DNA of 64,000 nucleotides from assembly GCF_012955605.1 (NCBI RefSeq), contig NZ_CP052135.1, positions 424,001-488,000 of the forward strand. Reading direction: 5' to 3'. Source of the DNA: Bacillus fonticola (GTDB taxonomy: Bacteria > Bacillota > Bacilli > Bacillales > JC228). Positions 38,693 through 46,184 of this stretch are shown here, in pieces. The translations under genes and the position numbers were made by a program. The first letter of the stretch is position 1. Each line of letters begins with the position of its first letter. The notes under the pieces were generated by a model. That model saw nothing but the letters and a program-made list of their open reading frames with translations. It made no database searches and was not told where the DNA came from.

Positions 38693-38915
38693 AATACCAC
38701 TTCCTTTTCTCGATATATCGAATCTTTCCGTCTGCCACAGCACGTTGCCACTTTAATATGCTTAGCTCGTCTAGTATTTTTGCTTCTTCGGGGTCTCTTG
38801 GGCGCGTTCTAATTACGCGCTCCTTTTCTTTAGCTTTGAGTATCTGCTTTTCGGCTTCTGCTTTCTTTTTTTCTATGGATCGCTGCAGGTCGGAGAGGTC
38901 GATTTTTCTTGTCAC
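38679..38915 (-). CDS. Small charged helical protein, partner of the nucleotidyltransferase-fold gene
   Basis: This 78-residue protein starts at GTG 38915 (AAAGGTGATC upstream): TRKIDLSDLQRSIEKKKAEA, followed by a Lys/Glu-rich helix and RPRDPEEAKILDELSILKWQ, ending in an aromatic tail KRKWYYEFD. It is predicted to be mostly a long helix or coiled coil. The stop lies 14 bp inside the downstream gene. I do not recognise the family. Its size, charge and overlap recall the first gene of a two-gene toxin-antitoxin module, with no proof. Confidence 0.65.
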   Translation of the reverse strand: MTRKIDLSDLQRSIEKKKAEAEKQILKAKEKERVIRTRPRDPEEAKILDELSILKWQRAVADGKIRYIEKRKWYYEFD

Positions 38916-38998
38916 TACGATCACCTTTTCAATGTGTAAGAGTATTTTGATTATAGCATATTGCTGTTGCTGTCGAATCGTACCGGCACATTTCAGTT

Positions 38999-39037
38999 CA
39001 AAAAAACGCACCAGATCCACAGGGGAACCGGTGCGTA
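38999..39037 (-). terminator. Terminator of the nfeD-floT operon
   Basis: On the minus strand ACGCACCGG pairs with CTGGTGCGT, followed by TTTTTTT. Confidence 0.88.
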
Positions 39038-39049
39038 TTCATCAGTTTG

Positions 39050-40612
39050 CTATTCCGATTGTTGGGATGTATCCGGTTTACTAGATGTCTGATTCAAAGG
39101 TGTTTTATTCCTCTTTAACTCATTCGACAACTCATCAACGCTCCCGCGGACATTCGACTTACCCGATACATTCTCAAGTAGCTCACGAACATCAATACCC
39201 GAAGAGGCTTTCAAGCTTTCTTGCAGTGTTGACATAAGGTTCGTAGCGTAACTTGTTACTTTATTGGCTCCAGATCCGCTGCCTTCACCGCCTGTATCGA
39301 CAACTGTAATTTTATCGATGTTAGCAAGTGGGCTAGCAACTTGCTTCGCATATTCAGGAAGCATTTTCACGATCATATCTAGAATAGCGGCTTGCCCGTA
39401 CTGATCGAAGGCTTCGGCAATTTTGCGCTTCGCTTCGGCTTCAGCCAAACCTTTGAGACGAATAACTTCTGCTTCTGCTTCCCCTTGGTCGCGTTGAGCG
39501 GAGGCTTTCGCTTCCCCGTCAATACGAACTCGTTCTGCTTCTGCTTTGGCCATCGCTTCAATGCGGTATTTATTGGCGTCGGCATCAGCGATTTGTTTAG
39601 ATTTTTCAGCTGCAGCAGACTGTTCTACTGAGTAACGATCGGCATCTGCTTTCTTCTTCACTTCAGAATCATACTGACGTTCACGACGCAAAATTTCCTT
39701 CTCTTCAAGTTCAATTTGCTTTTGACGCTCGATGATTTTAACTTGCATATCTTGTTCTGTTACTTCTTGCTTTGCTCGAGCAGATTCAAGGTCATACGCT
39801 TGGTCAGCACGCGCTTTCGCACTGTCTTGCTCACGGCGGTATTCTGCCACTTTCAGCTGGTTGATTTTCTCAGCCTCAGCAATTTCAGTAGCACGCTCTA
39901 ATTCGGCTCTTTGCGCGTCTTTTCCGGCTTCGGCTCGCTTAATTCTCGTTTCTTTTTCTGCCTCAGCTGTTGCGATATCGGCATCTCGTTTGACTTGCGC
40001 TATTCGCGGTTTACCTAATGATTCGAGGTAACCGTTTTTATCACGAACATCCTTAATAGTAAAGGAAACGATCAAAAGTCCCATTTTTGCAAGGTCCTGT
40101 GAAGCTACACGTTGCACTTCTTGAGAAAACTTTTCGCGGTTTTTGTAAATTTCCTCGACGGTCATGGAGCCTAGGATGGATCGGAGGTGACCTTCTAACA
40201 CTTCTTTTGCTTCGTTTTCGCGATCCACTTTACTTTTCCCTAAAAACTGTTCAGCAGCTGTCGCAATTTCAGTGATGGATCCACCGATTTTAATAATGGC
40301 AGTTCCGTCGGCCATGACCGGTACACCTTGCTCTGTGTATACTTCAGGTGTGGTTACCTCAAGTTTGCTTGAGAGTAGGCTGAGGGGTTCAGCTTGCTGG
40401 AATACTGGAAGAACGAAGGTACCGCCACCACGGACGATTTTAATCCTGCTTCCTGATTCGTCCGCTCTTACATTTTTGCTGCCTAAGTAGCTTCCCGTTA
40501 CGATCAGCGCCTCATCTGGACCCGCTGTACGGTACTTTGTCATAAAGACTGCGACGAGAGAGATCACTAGAAATAATACAACACCAATCACAATCCATAA
40601 TGTAGTCGTCAA
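39050..40612 (-). CDS. floT: Flotillin FloT
   Basis: This is a 520-residue scaffold of functional membrane microdomains. An N-terminal membrane hairpin (about 1-25) is followed by the SPFH/PHB domain (TKYRTAGPDEALIVTGSYLG; GSMTVEEIYKNREKFSQEVQ) and a long flotillin coiled coil rich in EA repeats (about 210-420), then a tail with DKITVVDTGGEGSGSGANK. It agrees with B. subtilis FloT (YuaG) throughout. TTG at 40612 is favoured because AGAGGTG lies six bases upstream; the GTG at 40621 is part of that ribosome binding site. It is cotranscribed with nfeD 24 bp upstream. Confidence 0.95.
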   Translation of the reverse strand: MTTTLWIVIGVVLFLVISLVAVFMTKYRTAGPDEALIVTGSYLGSKNVRADESGSRIKIVRGGGTFVLPVFQQAEPLSLLSSKLEVTTPEVYTEQGVPVMADGTAIIKIGGSITEIATAAEQFLGKSKVDRENEAKEVLEGHLRSILGSMTVEEIYKNREKFSQEVQRVASQDLAKMGLLIVSFTIKDVRDKNGYLESLGKPRIAQVKRDADIATAEAEKETRIKRAEAGKDAQRAELERATEIAEAEKINQLKVAEYRREQDSAKARADQAYDLESARAKQEVTEQDMQVKIIERQKQIELEEKEILRRERQYDSEVKKKADADRYSVEQSAAAEKSKQIADADANKYRIEAMAKAEAERVRIDGEAKASAQRDQGEAEAEVIRLKGLAEAEAKRKIAEAFDQYGQAAILDMIVKMLPEYAKQVASPLANIDKITVVDTGGEGSGSGANKVTSYATNLMSTLQESLKASSGIDVRELLENVSGKSNVRGSVDELSNELKRNKTPLNQTSSKPDTSQQSE

Positions 40613-40636
40613 TACAATCACCTCTAATTGAGTTTT

Positions 40637-41146
40637 TTAAAAAGGACTCACATACACAACGCCGTCTTTCACATCTAAAACGACTACCTTCGTACCATCT
40701 GGAATCGGAATGTTGTCACGACTGACTGCTGTTTTGGAGATGGTTCCACTCGTACTCTCAAAGATGACTTCGCCAAATCCATCTTCAGGTATGGATAAAA
40801 TCACTTTACCGACACGCCACTTCAAAGACTTCTCTGTATAAGCAAGCGATTCTTCGGCGTTAGAAATAGGAATCAAGATAAACAAGTTAAGTAGAATGGA
40901 TAACACGAGGGCAATCGTTAACGCCAAAGCAAATACAAGAAGACCAGATAACGGAGTAACTGCTTCGAGTACGTACCCACCTGCACATAGCATCGTAATA
41001 AATGAGAGGATGAGGGTAGGACTGAGGAAGCCAGTAGATTCAGCAACACCTTCCAATGCATCGCCACCAAACAAAACGTAAAGAAACGTAATGCTGCCAG
41101 CCACAATGAGCCCGACTAAGTAGACGGTTTCAACAGACATCTCCAT
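40637..41146 (-). CDS. yuaF: NfeD-family membrane protein (YuaF type)
   Basis: This 169-residue protein has three to four membrane helices (about 8-100) and a C-terminal OB-fold (VGKVILSIPEDGFGEVIFES, then IPDGTKVVVLDVKDGVVYVS). Short NfeD1b proteins are encoded next to flotillins and help assemble the microdomain. ATG at 41146 with AAGGGAGGGG upstream. First gene of the operon, preceded by a SigW-type promoter. Confidence 0.92.
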   Translation of the reverse strand: MEMSVETVYLVGLIVAGSITFLYVLFGGDALEGVAESTGFLSPTLILSFITMLCAGGYVLEAVTPLSGLLVFALALTIALVLSILLNLFILIPISNAEESLAYTEKSLKWRVGKVILSIPEDGFGEVIFESTSGTISKTAVSRDNIPIPDGTKVVVLDVKDGVVYVSPF

Positions 41147-41195
41147 GAATTTCCCCTCCCTTCAAAAGCAGTCTACAAGATGCTGTCAGTTTATA

Positions 41196-41221
41196 TACGG
41201 ACGAAAGTGGTGAAGGTTTCG
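41196..41221 (-). promoter_or_regulatory. SigW-type ECF promoter for nfeD-floT
   Basis: On the minus strand CGAAAC (41216-41221) and CGTA (41196-41199) are 16 bp apart, matching the SigW consensus TGAAAC-N16-CGTA with one change. B. subtilis yuaF-floT is SigW-controlled, so the arrangement appears conserved. Confidence 0.8.
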
Positions 41222-41294
41222 TATTTTGTGAGAATATATAGATAAGGTGGAAATAGGTGCCATGATGTTTCCAAATGAATATTTCGTTCTCCAA

Positions 41295-41474
41295 TTAAAG
41301 AGTCTTTTCCTTTTCCATTAGCCGTTTTACCTGTTCCTTAGGCTCCCAGCAATTGAATGTGTATTTTGGGCTCGTATCGTAACCAAGACGCTTGCATTCG
41401 TATTTCATTTTGCCATTGTGCCGTTGCGATAGGAAATGTACACAGGTTGCACAACAGTGGAATCGATTCGTCAT
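41295..41474 (-). CDS. Small cysteine-rich protein, 59 residues
   Basis: This short gene has an excellent ribosome binding site (AAGGAGAGGATGAC before ATG 41474). The protein begins MTNRFHCCATCVHFLSQRHN and has five cysteines (C7, C8, C11, then two later in YECKRLG and FNCWEPK), which suggests a zinc or metal knot. The C-terminus is basic. It is probably cytoplasmic. No family name is recognised. It is divergent from the nitroreductase gene and separated from nfeD by its promoter region. Confidence 0.75.
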   Translation of the reverse strand: MTNRFHCCATCVHFLSQRHNGKMKYECKRLGYDTSPKYTFNCWEPKEQVKRLMEKEKTL

Positions 41475-41569
41475 GTCATCCTCTCCTTAAATCCATTGTA
41501 GCAAATTTTGTGAAAAATGTTTCCTAGGTAAAGGTTGATTAATGAAGATAAGAAAGGTAAAATGTATAT

Positions 41570-41588
41570 GAAAATGATTCTCAATATC
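41570..41588 (+). promoter_or_regulatory. Fur-like box upstream of nitroreductase
   Basis: GAAAATGATTCTCAATATC matches the Fur consensus GATAATGATTATCATTATC at 16 of 19 positions. It lies 38 bp before the start codon. Confidence 0.65.
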
Positions 41589-41626
41589 GAATTAGCCATT
41601 CACTTTACTCCCAGGAGGAATTACAT

Positions 41627-42202
41627 ATGCCCTATGCACAAAAGGACTTAAAAAACGTTTCGCGTATCGCGCAAACAATTCGTGAAAGACGTTCTATAAA
41701 GACAGGCTATACAAACGAACCAGTTTCAAAGGAGCTTATTACGGAATTGTTGGAGGATGCTGTTTGGGCTCCGACTCATGGATTACGTGAACCGTGGCGT
41801 TTTATATTTGTCTCTTCTGAGGAGAAGGAAGCGTTCGTGGAGCAACTTGTTCAAACGTTCCCGATAGAGGTACGGGAGGCAAAAAGAAATAACTTTTCAA
41901 AACCTGCTGCCATTCTGATTGTCATCATGAAAACTGACCCGAGACAAAAGCAGTGGGAAGAAAACTTCGGAGCGGTTAGCTCATTGATTCAAAACTTCTC
42001 CTTACTTGCGTGGGAGCGCCAGCTAGGTGTTGTGTGGAAAACGAATCCGCATATTTACGATCCGAAAGTTCGCGCACTTCTTGATGTACAAGCTGACGAA
42101 AAAATCGCCGGATTTCTGCACATGGGCTATTTTGACGAAGTGCCTAAAGCGCGACCACGAACGGCGGTAGAGGAGCTTTTGACAGTATATTCTCCCAAAT
42201 AA
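41627..42202 (+). CDS. Nitroreductase-family FMN flavoprotein
   Basis: This is a 191-residue nitroreductase fold protein with the FMN-phosphate binding RERRSIKTGYTNEPV (19-33), EDAVWAPTHGLREPWRFIFV (46-65) and a C-terminal GFLHMGYFDE. These enzymes reduce quinones, nitro compounds or flavins with NAD(P)H. ATG at 41627 follows CAGGAGGAATTACAT. A Fur-like box in its promoter suggests induction under iron limitation, so ferric-siderophore or flavin reduction is worth considering. It resembles the Bacillus YfhC/YdgI group; the precise subfamily is uncertain. Confidence 0.88.
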   Translation: MPYAQKDLKNVSRIAQTIRERRSIKTGYTNEPVSKELITELLEDAVWAPTHGLREPWRFIFVSSEEKEAFVEQLVQTFPIEVREAKRNNFSKPAAILIVIMKTDPRQKQWEENFGAVSSLIQNFSLLAWERQLGVVWKTNPHIYDPKVRALLDVQADEKIAGFLHMGYFDEVPKARPRTAVEELLTVYSPK

Positions 42203-42231
42203 TGCTGGTGTAAGATAGAAGACGATAATGG

Positions 42232-42263
42232 AAGCGACGAGGGTAAAACACTCGTCGCTTTTA
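42232..42263 (+). terminator. Terminator of the nitroreductase gene
   Basis: A perfect 10-bp stem AAGCGACGAG / CTCGTCGCTT is followed by TTAT. Confidence 0.85.
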
Positions 42264-42370
42264 TAATTCTGAAAATAGCTGTTTCCAAGTCCTTAATACA
42301 GACAACCCATCCACCTCAAGATCCCATACTATTTCTTATCTTGTCAGGAGTCGCATAAGAGTAGCCGACT

Positions 42371-42943
42371 TTAGATCGGCCACATTTCTTTAGGATTTAA
42401 CTCATACTGTCCTTCTTGTCGGAACATAAACTGGCACATGACAAACTCACGACGAATAGTAGCAAAATCTTCGTGGTATTGCTGAATGTAGTCATTGATT
42501 TCGCGTTCACTATAGGTTTTACCCATTTCCAATCCTCTCACAAGATGCTCTAAAATGATGAATTTCTTCTTGCGTTGTGCTGGTATATTTTTAAGTTTGC
42601 CGTCAGCTTGAATAAAGTTTTTAAGCACCTTATTTTTTTCCTCATCTTCAACTTCGAATAATTCCATCTCCTCATCACTTCCCATTCGTAAGATCGCTTG
42701 AGCCATAAAAGCAAGATTTTTTTCATTCAAGTAAAAATAGATGGTGTTTTTTTCACGGCGTTGGTAGATAATATCGATTTCTCGAAGCTTGGCAGTATGA
42801 TGGGATATTGTCGGTGGGGTGAGTCCAAGCTTTCCAGCGATCGCTTGCCCGTGCAAAGGCCCTTCTTTTAATAAAGATATAATCCTAATTCTTGTTTTAT
42901 CCCCCAGTGTCTTATGAAAGTTCACTAGTCGATTTAGCTGCAT
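42371..42943 (-). CDS. ArsR-family regulator with C-terminal DUF2087
   Basis: This 190-residue transcription factor has an N-terminal winged helix (KTRIRIISLLKEGPLHGQAI, recognition helix TPPTISHHTAKLREIDII) in residues about 10-75 and a C-terminal DUF2087 domain (PAQRKKKFIILEHLVRGLEM, YSEREINDYIQQYHEDFATI). No metal-binding ELCVCDL-like motif is present, so it probably does not sense arsenic or cadmium. A 12-bp palindrome lies in its own promoter. It is divergent from a CNNM/CorC gene. Confidence 0.9.
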   Translation of the reverse strand: MQLNRLVNFHKTLGDKTRIRIISLLKEGPLHGQAIAGKLGLTPPTISHHTAKLREIDIIYQRREKNTIYFYLNEKNLAFMAQAILRMGSDEEMELFEVEDEEKNKVLKNFIQADGKLKNIPAQRKKKFIILEHLVRGLEMGKTYSEREINDYIQQYHEDFATIRREFVMCQFMFRQEGQYELNPKEMWPI

Positions 42944-42974
42944 AAGGAATCCTCCAATTGAATTATACAGTTTG

Positions 42975-43003
42975 ATTATAATCTAATTAGATGAATATAA
43001 CAA
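42975..43003 (-). promoter_or_regulatory. Promoter of the ArsR gene with palindromic operator
   Basis: On the minus strand TTGTTA (42998-43003) and TATAAT (42975-42980) are 17 bp apart. The spacer contains the perfect palindrome ATCTAATTAGAT (42981-42992), a likely autoregulatory operator. Confidence 0.65.
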
Positions 43004-43040
43004 TAGGTGTTCGCAGGAAGATTGGACTCCTTTCTTAAAA

Positions 43041-43055
43041 TTGGAAGCGCTTTAC
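43041..43055 (+). promoter_or_regulatory. Weak cre-like motif
   Basis: TTGGAAGCGCTTTAC resembles the CcpA site WTGNAANCGNWWNCA with two mismatches at its right end. It is about 80 bp before the CNNM/CorC start. Confidence 0.25.
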
Positions 43056-43133
43056 GGTGGATGATTTTCTTATGTAAAATTGGTATAATTATATTACTCA
43101 ACAAATTTAAGAATTCTCTGGAGGGCACAATTT

Positions 43134-44387
43134 TTGTTTATAGCGATCGGATTCTTTTTGTTCATGTCGTTTTTCTTATCAGGAAGTGAAACAGCTCTTA
43201 CTGCCGCAAACAAAATGAAAATGAAAACGCGAGCAGAACTACATGATAAAAAGGCAGAAAACTTACTCAAGCTCGTATCCAAGCCGGATCAGTTTATTAC
43301 AGCGATCCTAATCGGAAACAACATAGCCAATATTATGCTTCCTACACTTGTGACGATTATTGCGATTGATTATGGATTCAATGTAGGGGTAGCTACAGGG
43401 ATTTTAACGGCGGTCATTATTGTGTTTTCAGAGGTATTGCCGAAATCTATTGCCGCTACATTTGCTGACAAAGTATCCTACTTAGTCGCACCAGTCATCA
43501 GGGTATTAGTCGTTGTCCTAAAACCAATCACTTTTTTGTTATCCTTATTCACTCGAGCCGTAATAAAAGTGATTTCCAATGGTAAGGTTGAAGAGGTTAG
43601 CTTTTCAAAAGAAGAACTGAAAACCATGGTCGACATTGCGTCCACAGAAGGAACCTTCAAAAGTGAGGAAACGCAACGAATTAAAGGGATAATTGATTTT
43701 CACAGTAAAAATGTACGGGATGCTTTAAAAACGCCAAGAATAGATATTGTTGGACTTCCGTTTGATGCCTCTTACGAACATGCTCGGGATTTCGCTCTAG
43801 ATAATCAACATACAAGATATCCAGTGTATAAAGAGGATATGGATAATATTATAGGTGTGTTCCACTCTAAGCAGCTATTGGAATGGTCTTTAAATCCGGA
43901 GAGAGGTATAGAGGAATTTACAGATAACACGCCATTGTTTGTCTATGAGTTTGCTCCAATTGAAAGAGTCTTTAAAATGATGCTCAAAGAGAAGAAGCAT
44001 CTAGCGATCGTGCTTGACGAGTATGGTGGAACGATGGGAATCATTAGTAATGAAGATATTATCGAGGCGATGATTGGTCAAGACATAGAAGACGAAACGG
44101 ATGACGACAGCGAAGTATTGATTAAAGAACTAACCGATTCGCATATTATTTGTCACGGGAAATTGGCGATTCGTCGAATTAATGAAGTGTTTAAAACGAG
44201 AATTCCAGAAGAAAAAGACATTTTAGCTGGGTTTCTCTTAAATGAGCTTGGGCATATTCCTGTACCAGGAGAAACACTTGAATACCATCACCTTCACTTT
44301 GAAATTATCGAGGTAGATGATTACAAACTAAACGAAGTAAAAATCACAAAGAAAACAGAGAATCTGTCTGACTCAGCTAACGATTAG
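43134..44387 (+). CDS. CNNM/HlyC-CorC family membrane protein (DUF21 + CBS pair)
   Basis: This 417-residue protein has a DUF21 membrane domain (residues about 1-150, four helices; the marker FLSGSETALTAANKMKMKT is at 14-32), a CBS pair (about 200-320, VLDEYGGTMGIISNEDIIEA) and a C-terminal CorC_HlyC domain (LAGFLLNELGHIPVPGETLE). Family members are implicated in Mg2+ or Co2+ transport. It starts at TTG 43134 with GGAGGG eight bases before; a TATAAT lies at 43084. It is truncated neither at the start nor at the end. Monocistronic. Confidence 0.9.
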   Translation: MFIAIGFFLFMSFFLSGSETALTAANKMKMKTRAELHDKKAENLLKLVSKPDQFITAILIGNNIANIMLPTLVTIIAIDYGFNVGVATGILTAVIIVFSEVLPKSIAATFADKVSYLVAPVIRVLVVVLKPITFLLSLFTRAVIKVISNGKVEEVSFSKEELKTMVDIASTEGTFKSEETQRIKGIIDFHSKNVRDALKTPRIDIVGLPFDASYEHARDFALDNQHTRYPVYKEDMDNIIGVFHSKQLLEWSLNPERGIEEFTDNTPLFVYEFAPIERVFKMMLKEKKHLAIVLDEYGGTMGIISNEDIIEAMIGQDIEDETDDDSEVLIKELTDSHIICHGKLAIRRINEVFKTRIPEEKDILAGFLLNELGHIPVPGETLEYHHLHFEIIEVDDYKLNEVKITKKTENLSDSAND

Positions 44388-44417
44388 GTAAAGTCATCCA
44401 TACAAAAAGAGATAACC

Positions 44418-44469
44418 GTCTCCGATCTTGAGTATACATTTGGTAACTCACGATAAAGGAGACCTTTTT
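44418..44469 (+). terminator. Probable terminator after the CNNM/CorC gene
   Basis: GTCTCC pairs with GGAGAC, with an inner GAGT/ACTC stem, followed by CTTTTTA. The right arm also resembles a ribosome binding site for a 24-codon frame at 44471. Confidence 0.5.
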
Positions 44470-44621
44470 ATGCCTAAACGAGGAGAACTGTACGAACAGG
44501 ACTTATCTCATTACACGCTGAAAATTCACAGTAATTTGTTTTAGAGGGTTATCTAAGGTGCGAGGAGCTGTCGACCGTTGGATGAAAGACATTCACTTTG
44601 CGATTTCTGTCCCAAACTCCC

Positions 44622-44654
44622 AAAAAAGACCCTTCTTACAACGAGAAGGGTCTT
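44622..44654 (-). terminator. Terminator downstream of the plasmid Rep fragment
   Basis: The perfect 11-bp stem AAGACCCTTCT / AGAAGGGTCTT is preceded on the plus strand by AAAAAA, so it works on minus-strand transcripts, just after the truncated rep. Confidence 0.8.
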
Positions 44655-44661
44655 ACGGATT

Positions 44662-44835
44662 TTAATGATCTAGTCTGCGAGAATGACCATTTGGACACTC
44701 CACAAATTTAAGAGAAGAAGCACAATTACACACTCTCTCCGCTTTTTTCTTGTATCCTAGTCGTTGATAGGATGCAGAAAGTGCACTCGCATTTACTTTA
44801 TGTGCCTTCCACGGACGAATTTTGCCAGTTTTAGG
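44662..44835 (-). pseudogene. Fragment of a rolling-circle plasmid replication protein (pUB110/pC194 type)
   Basis: The frame reads PKTGKIRPWKAHKVNASALS, then ASYQRLGYKKKAERVCNCAS and SLKFVECPNGHSRRLDH before a stop. This is the N-terminal block of Rep_1-family initiators (compare TKSGKVRPWREKK and KKAERVKDCA in pUB110 Rep). The following zinc-finger, HUH and catalytic Tyr regions are missing, and there is an in-frame TAG with no start codon upstream. It is a relic of an integrated plasmid. Confidence 0.8.
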
Positions 44836-45049
44836 TGAACCCTCCTACTGCTTATCCATTATTTTTATACGCTACATCATAGTTTCTATCGTTCTCATAC
44901 CACTCTTGATCGTTTTCGTTGTCTTACTATACTTTATGTCCATAAGGTGTGTGCTCTGCCGAGGGCTAAAAACAAAAACCAAAATCAAGGTCAAGAGCAT
45001 GGGAAAACGTCCTGGAACGGACATTTGTTTTCCCACAAAACCAAAATAA
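44822..45049 (+). CDS. Possible small membrane protein, uncertain
   Basis: This 75-codon plus-strand frame has one clear membrane segment (IVLIPLLIVFVVLLYFM, about residues 22-40) and a basic tail with two close cysteines (RCVLCRG). It ends exactly at a strong terminator, which supports transcription, but it has no convincing ribosome binding site and its first codons overlap the antisense rep fragment. No family recognised. Confidence 0.3.
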   Translation: MPVLGEPSYCLSIIFIRYIIVSIVLIPLLIVFVVLLYFMSIRCVLCRGLKTKTKIKVKSMGKRPGTDICFPTKPK

Positions 45050-45077
45050 AGCAGCCTACACATATAGGCTGCTTTAT
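45048..45077. terminator. Bidirectional terminator
   Basis: A perfect 11-bp stem AAAGCAGCCTA / TAGGCTGCTTT separates two convergent small membrane ORFs. Confidence 0.8.
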
Positions 45078-45086
45078 CTAATACAA

Positions 45087-45293
45087 TCAATTATTTTGTT
45101 CTCTTTTCTGTTTTTTAGTTCTTACATAACTGAAGAAAACCAGCAATATTAAAATCAAAAGAACAAAGATATCAATATTTGATGTTAGCTCCTCACCAGA
45201 CTGAAAAACACTATAGAGTCTGATCAACAAAATAATAGGACCCGTTACTAACATCAATAAAAGAACTTTTTCTCTTGCTTTTAAATTTTGCAT
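45087..45293 (-). CDS. Small two-helix membrane protein, 68 residues
   Basis: The protein has two membrane helices (VLLLMLVTGPIILLIRLY at about 9-26 and IFVLLILILLVFFSYV at about 41-56) and a strongly basic tail (RTKKQKREQNN). ATG at 45293 has only a distant AAAGGG, so the start is tentative. It is divergent from the secreted-protein gene, 225 bp away, within the region carrying the plasmid rep relic. It could be an immunity-type protein, but this is context alone. Confidence 0.5.
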   Translation of the reverse strand: MQNLKAREKVLLLMLVTGPIILLIRLYSVFQSGEELTSNIDIFVLLILILLVFFSYVRTKKQKREQNN

Positions 45294-45446
45294 TATATCC
45301 GTCAACCCTTTCTGAAATCTTCCTAACAACACTAAATGGCATTTCAAAATTCTAATAAATTTGTTAAATGGAATCCAATAACAAAATGTCTGGTAGGGCT
45401 TTTTGACTTTTTTAGAATTGTTTAACTCTTTAAATAAGTTTTCTTC

Positions 45447-45476
45447 CCTTTCATGTTAATCTTTTAACATGAAAGG
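45447..45476. promoter_or_regulatory. Perfect 13-bp hairpin in the leader of the secreted-protein gene
   Basis: CCTTTCATGTTAA and TTAACATGAAAGG pair around a TCTT loop, 27 bp before the AAGGAGGAG ribosome binding site. It may be an operator or an RNA stabiliser. Confidence 0.6.
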
Positions 45477-45518
45477 ATTTATTTCACTTTCAAAAGAGAC
45501 ATCAAGGAGGAGATTACA

Positions 45519-46028
45519 ATCAAAAAAAAGATCGCACTATCATTGTTAACTGCTGGACTAGCTATTTCAAGTGCACAAATTCCTGGTGTTTCAGCAAACT
45601 CAGACGATGTAAACATCAAGCTACCTACACAACAAGACTCTGGACTTGAACCAAACCCTGAAACAGGGCCAGGAGATGATCTGATTTCTCCAAACGCTAT
45701 TGTAGTTTACGTGGACGAACCAATTGCTGATAAAGGAACAGTTTCTAACTATCAAATTGGTCAAATGATAGAATCATATGAAAGCGGTGCAACTTGGTTA
45801 AACGCAATAAACACAATCTTATATGCGGGTGGCGTAACATCACCTGCTGGAGTAGTTAATTCCCTAGCTTCATTATTTGCAGGTGACATAGATCGCCTTA
45901 GAGAAGCTTATTACAGTGGACACAATATGTATTGGGTTGCTACTTACGCAAGTGGTGTAGATCCTAGTTTAACCAAAATTTATTATCATAACTATGGTAA
46001 TACCCCAATTCGATACATCGAAGTTTGA
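45519..46028 (+). CDS. Secreted protein of unknown function with ATC start
   Basis: The frame opens with a textbook signal peptide, KKKIALSLLTAGLAISSAQI then PGVSA-N (cleavage near residue 26). The mature part, about 143 residues, is acidic and Gly/Ser/Tyr-rich, has no cysteine and contains TWLNAINTILYAGGVTSPAG and SLASLFAGDIDRLREAYYSG. The ribosome binding site AAGGAGGAG ends six bases before codon ATC at 45519; no ATG/GTG/TTG lies there, and the first TTG (45543) would cut off the basic N-region. Either AUC is used or an ATG was lost by one change. Family unknown; its neighbourhood suggests an acquired, perhaps bacteriocin-like, product. Confidence 0.65.
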   Translation: MKKKIALSLLTAGLAISSAQIPGVSANSDDVNIKLPTQQDSGLEPNPETGPGDDLISPNAIVVYVDEPIADKGTVSNYQIGQMIESYESGATWLNAINTILYAGGVTSPAGVVNSLASLFAGDIDRLREAYYSGHNMYWVATYASGVDPSLTKIYYHNYGNTPIRYIEV

Positions 46029-46067
46029 AAAAGAAAGCACCTCATTCTAAGAGGTGCTTTCTTTTTC
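46027..46067 (+). terminator. Very strong terminator of the secreted-protein gene
   Basis: A perfect 17-bp stem (GAAAAAGAAAGCACCTC / GAGGTGCTTTCTTTTTC) begins at the stop codon. Confidence 0.92.
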
Positions 46068-46118
46068 AATAGCCGTTAAACCTTTTACAATACCTTTCAA
46101 GTAAAACTCTCCAAAAGC

Positions 46119-46184
46119 TTAATCTACTGATACATATTCTTCTAAATGCTCCAAGATAATTTTTGCTTGTTCCTGCTTTGTCAT
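46119..46184 (-). CDS. Possible 21-residue peptide
   Basis: MTKQEQAKIILEHLEEYVSV follows GGGGGCAAGGAA. A short helical peptide with a good ribosome binding site, in the 240-bp gap before the amidase. Just upstream (46197-46330) a frame with a C-x-C-x2-C motif (NCECATCGSN) ends at a TAA; it may be the 3' end of a lost gene. Confidence 0.35.
   Translation of the reverse strand: MTKQEQAKIILEHLEEYVSVD

Noticed and set aside
44471..44545. 24-codon frame with AAAGGAG upstream
   Set aside because: The apparent ribosome binding site is one arm of the terminator at 44418-44469, and the peptide has no recognisable feature.
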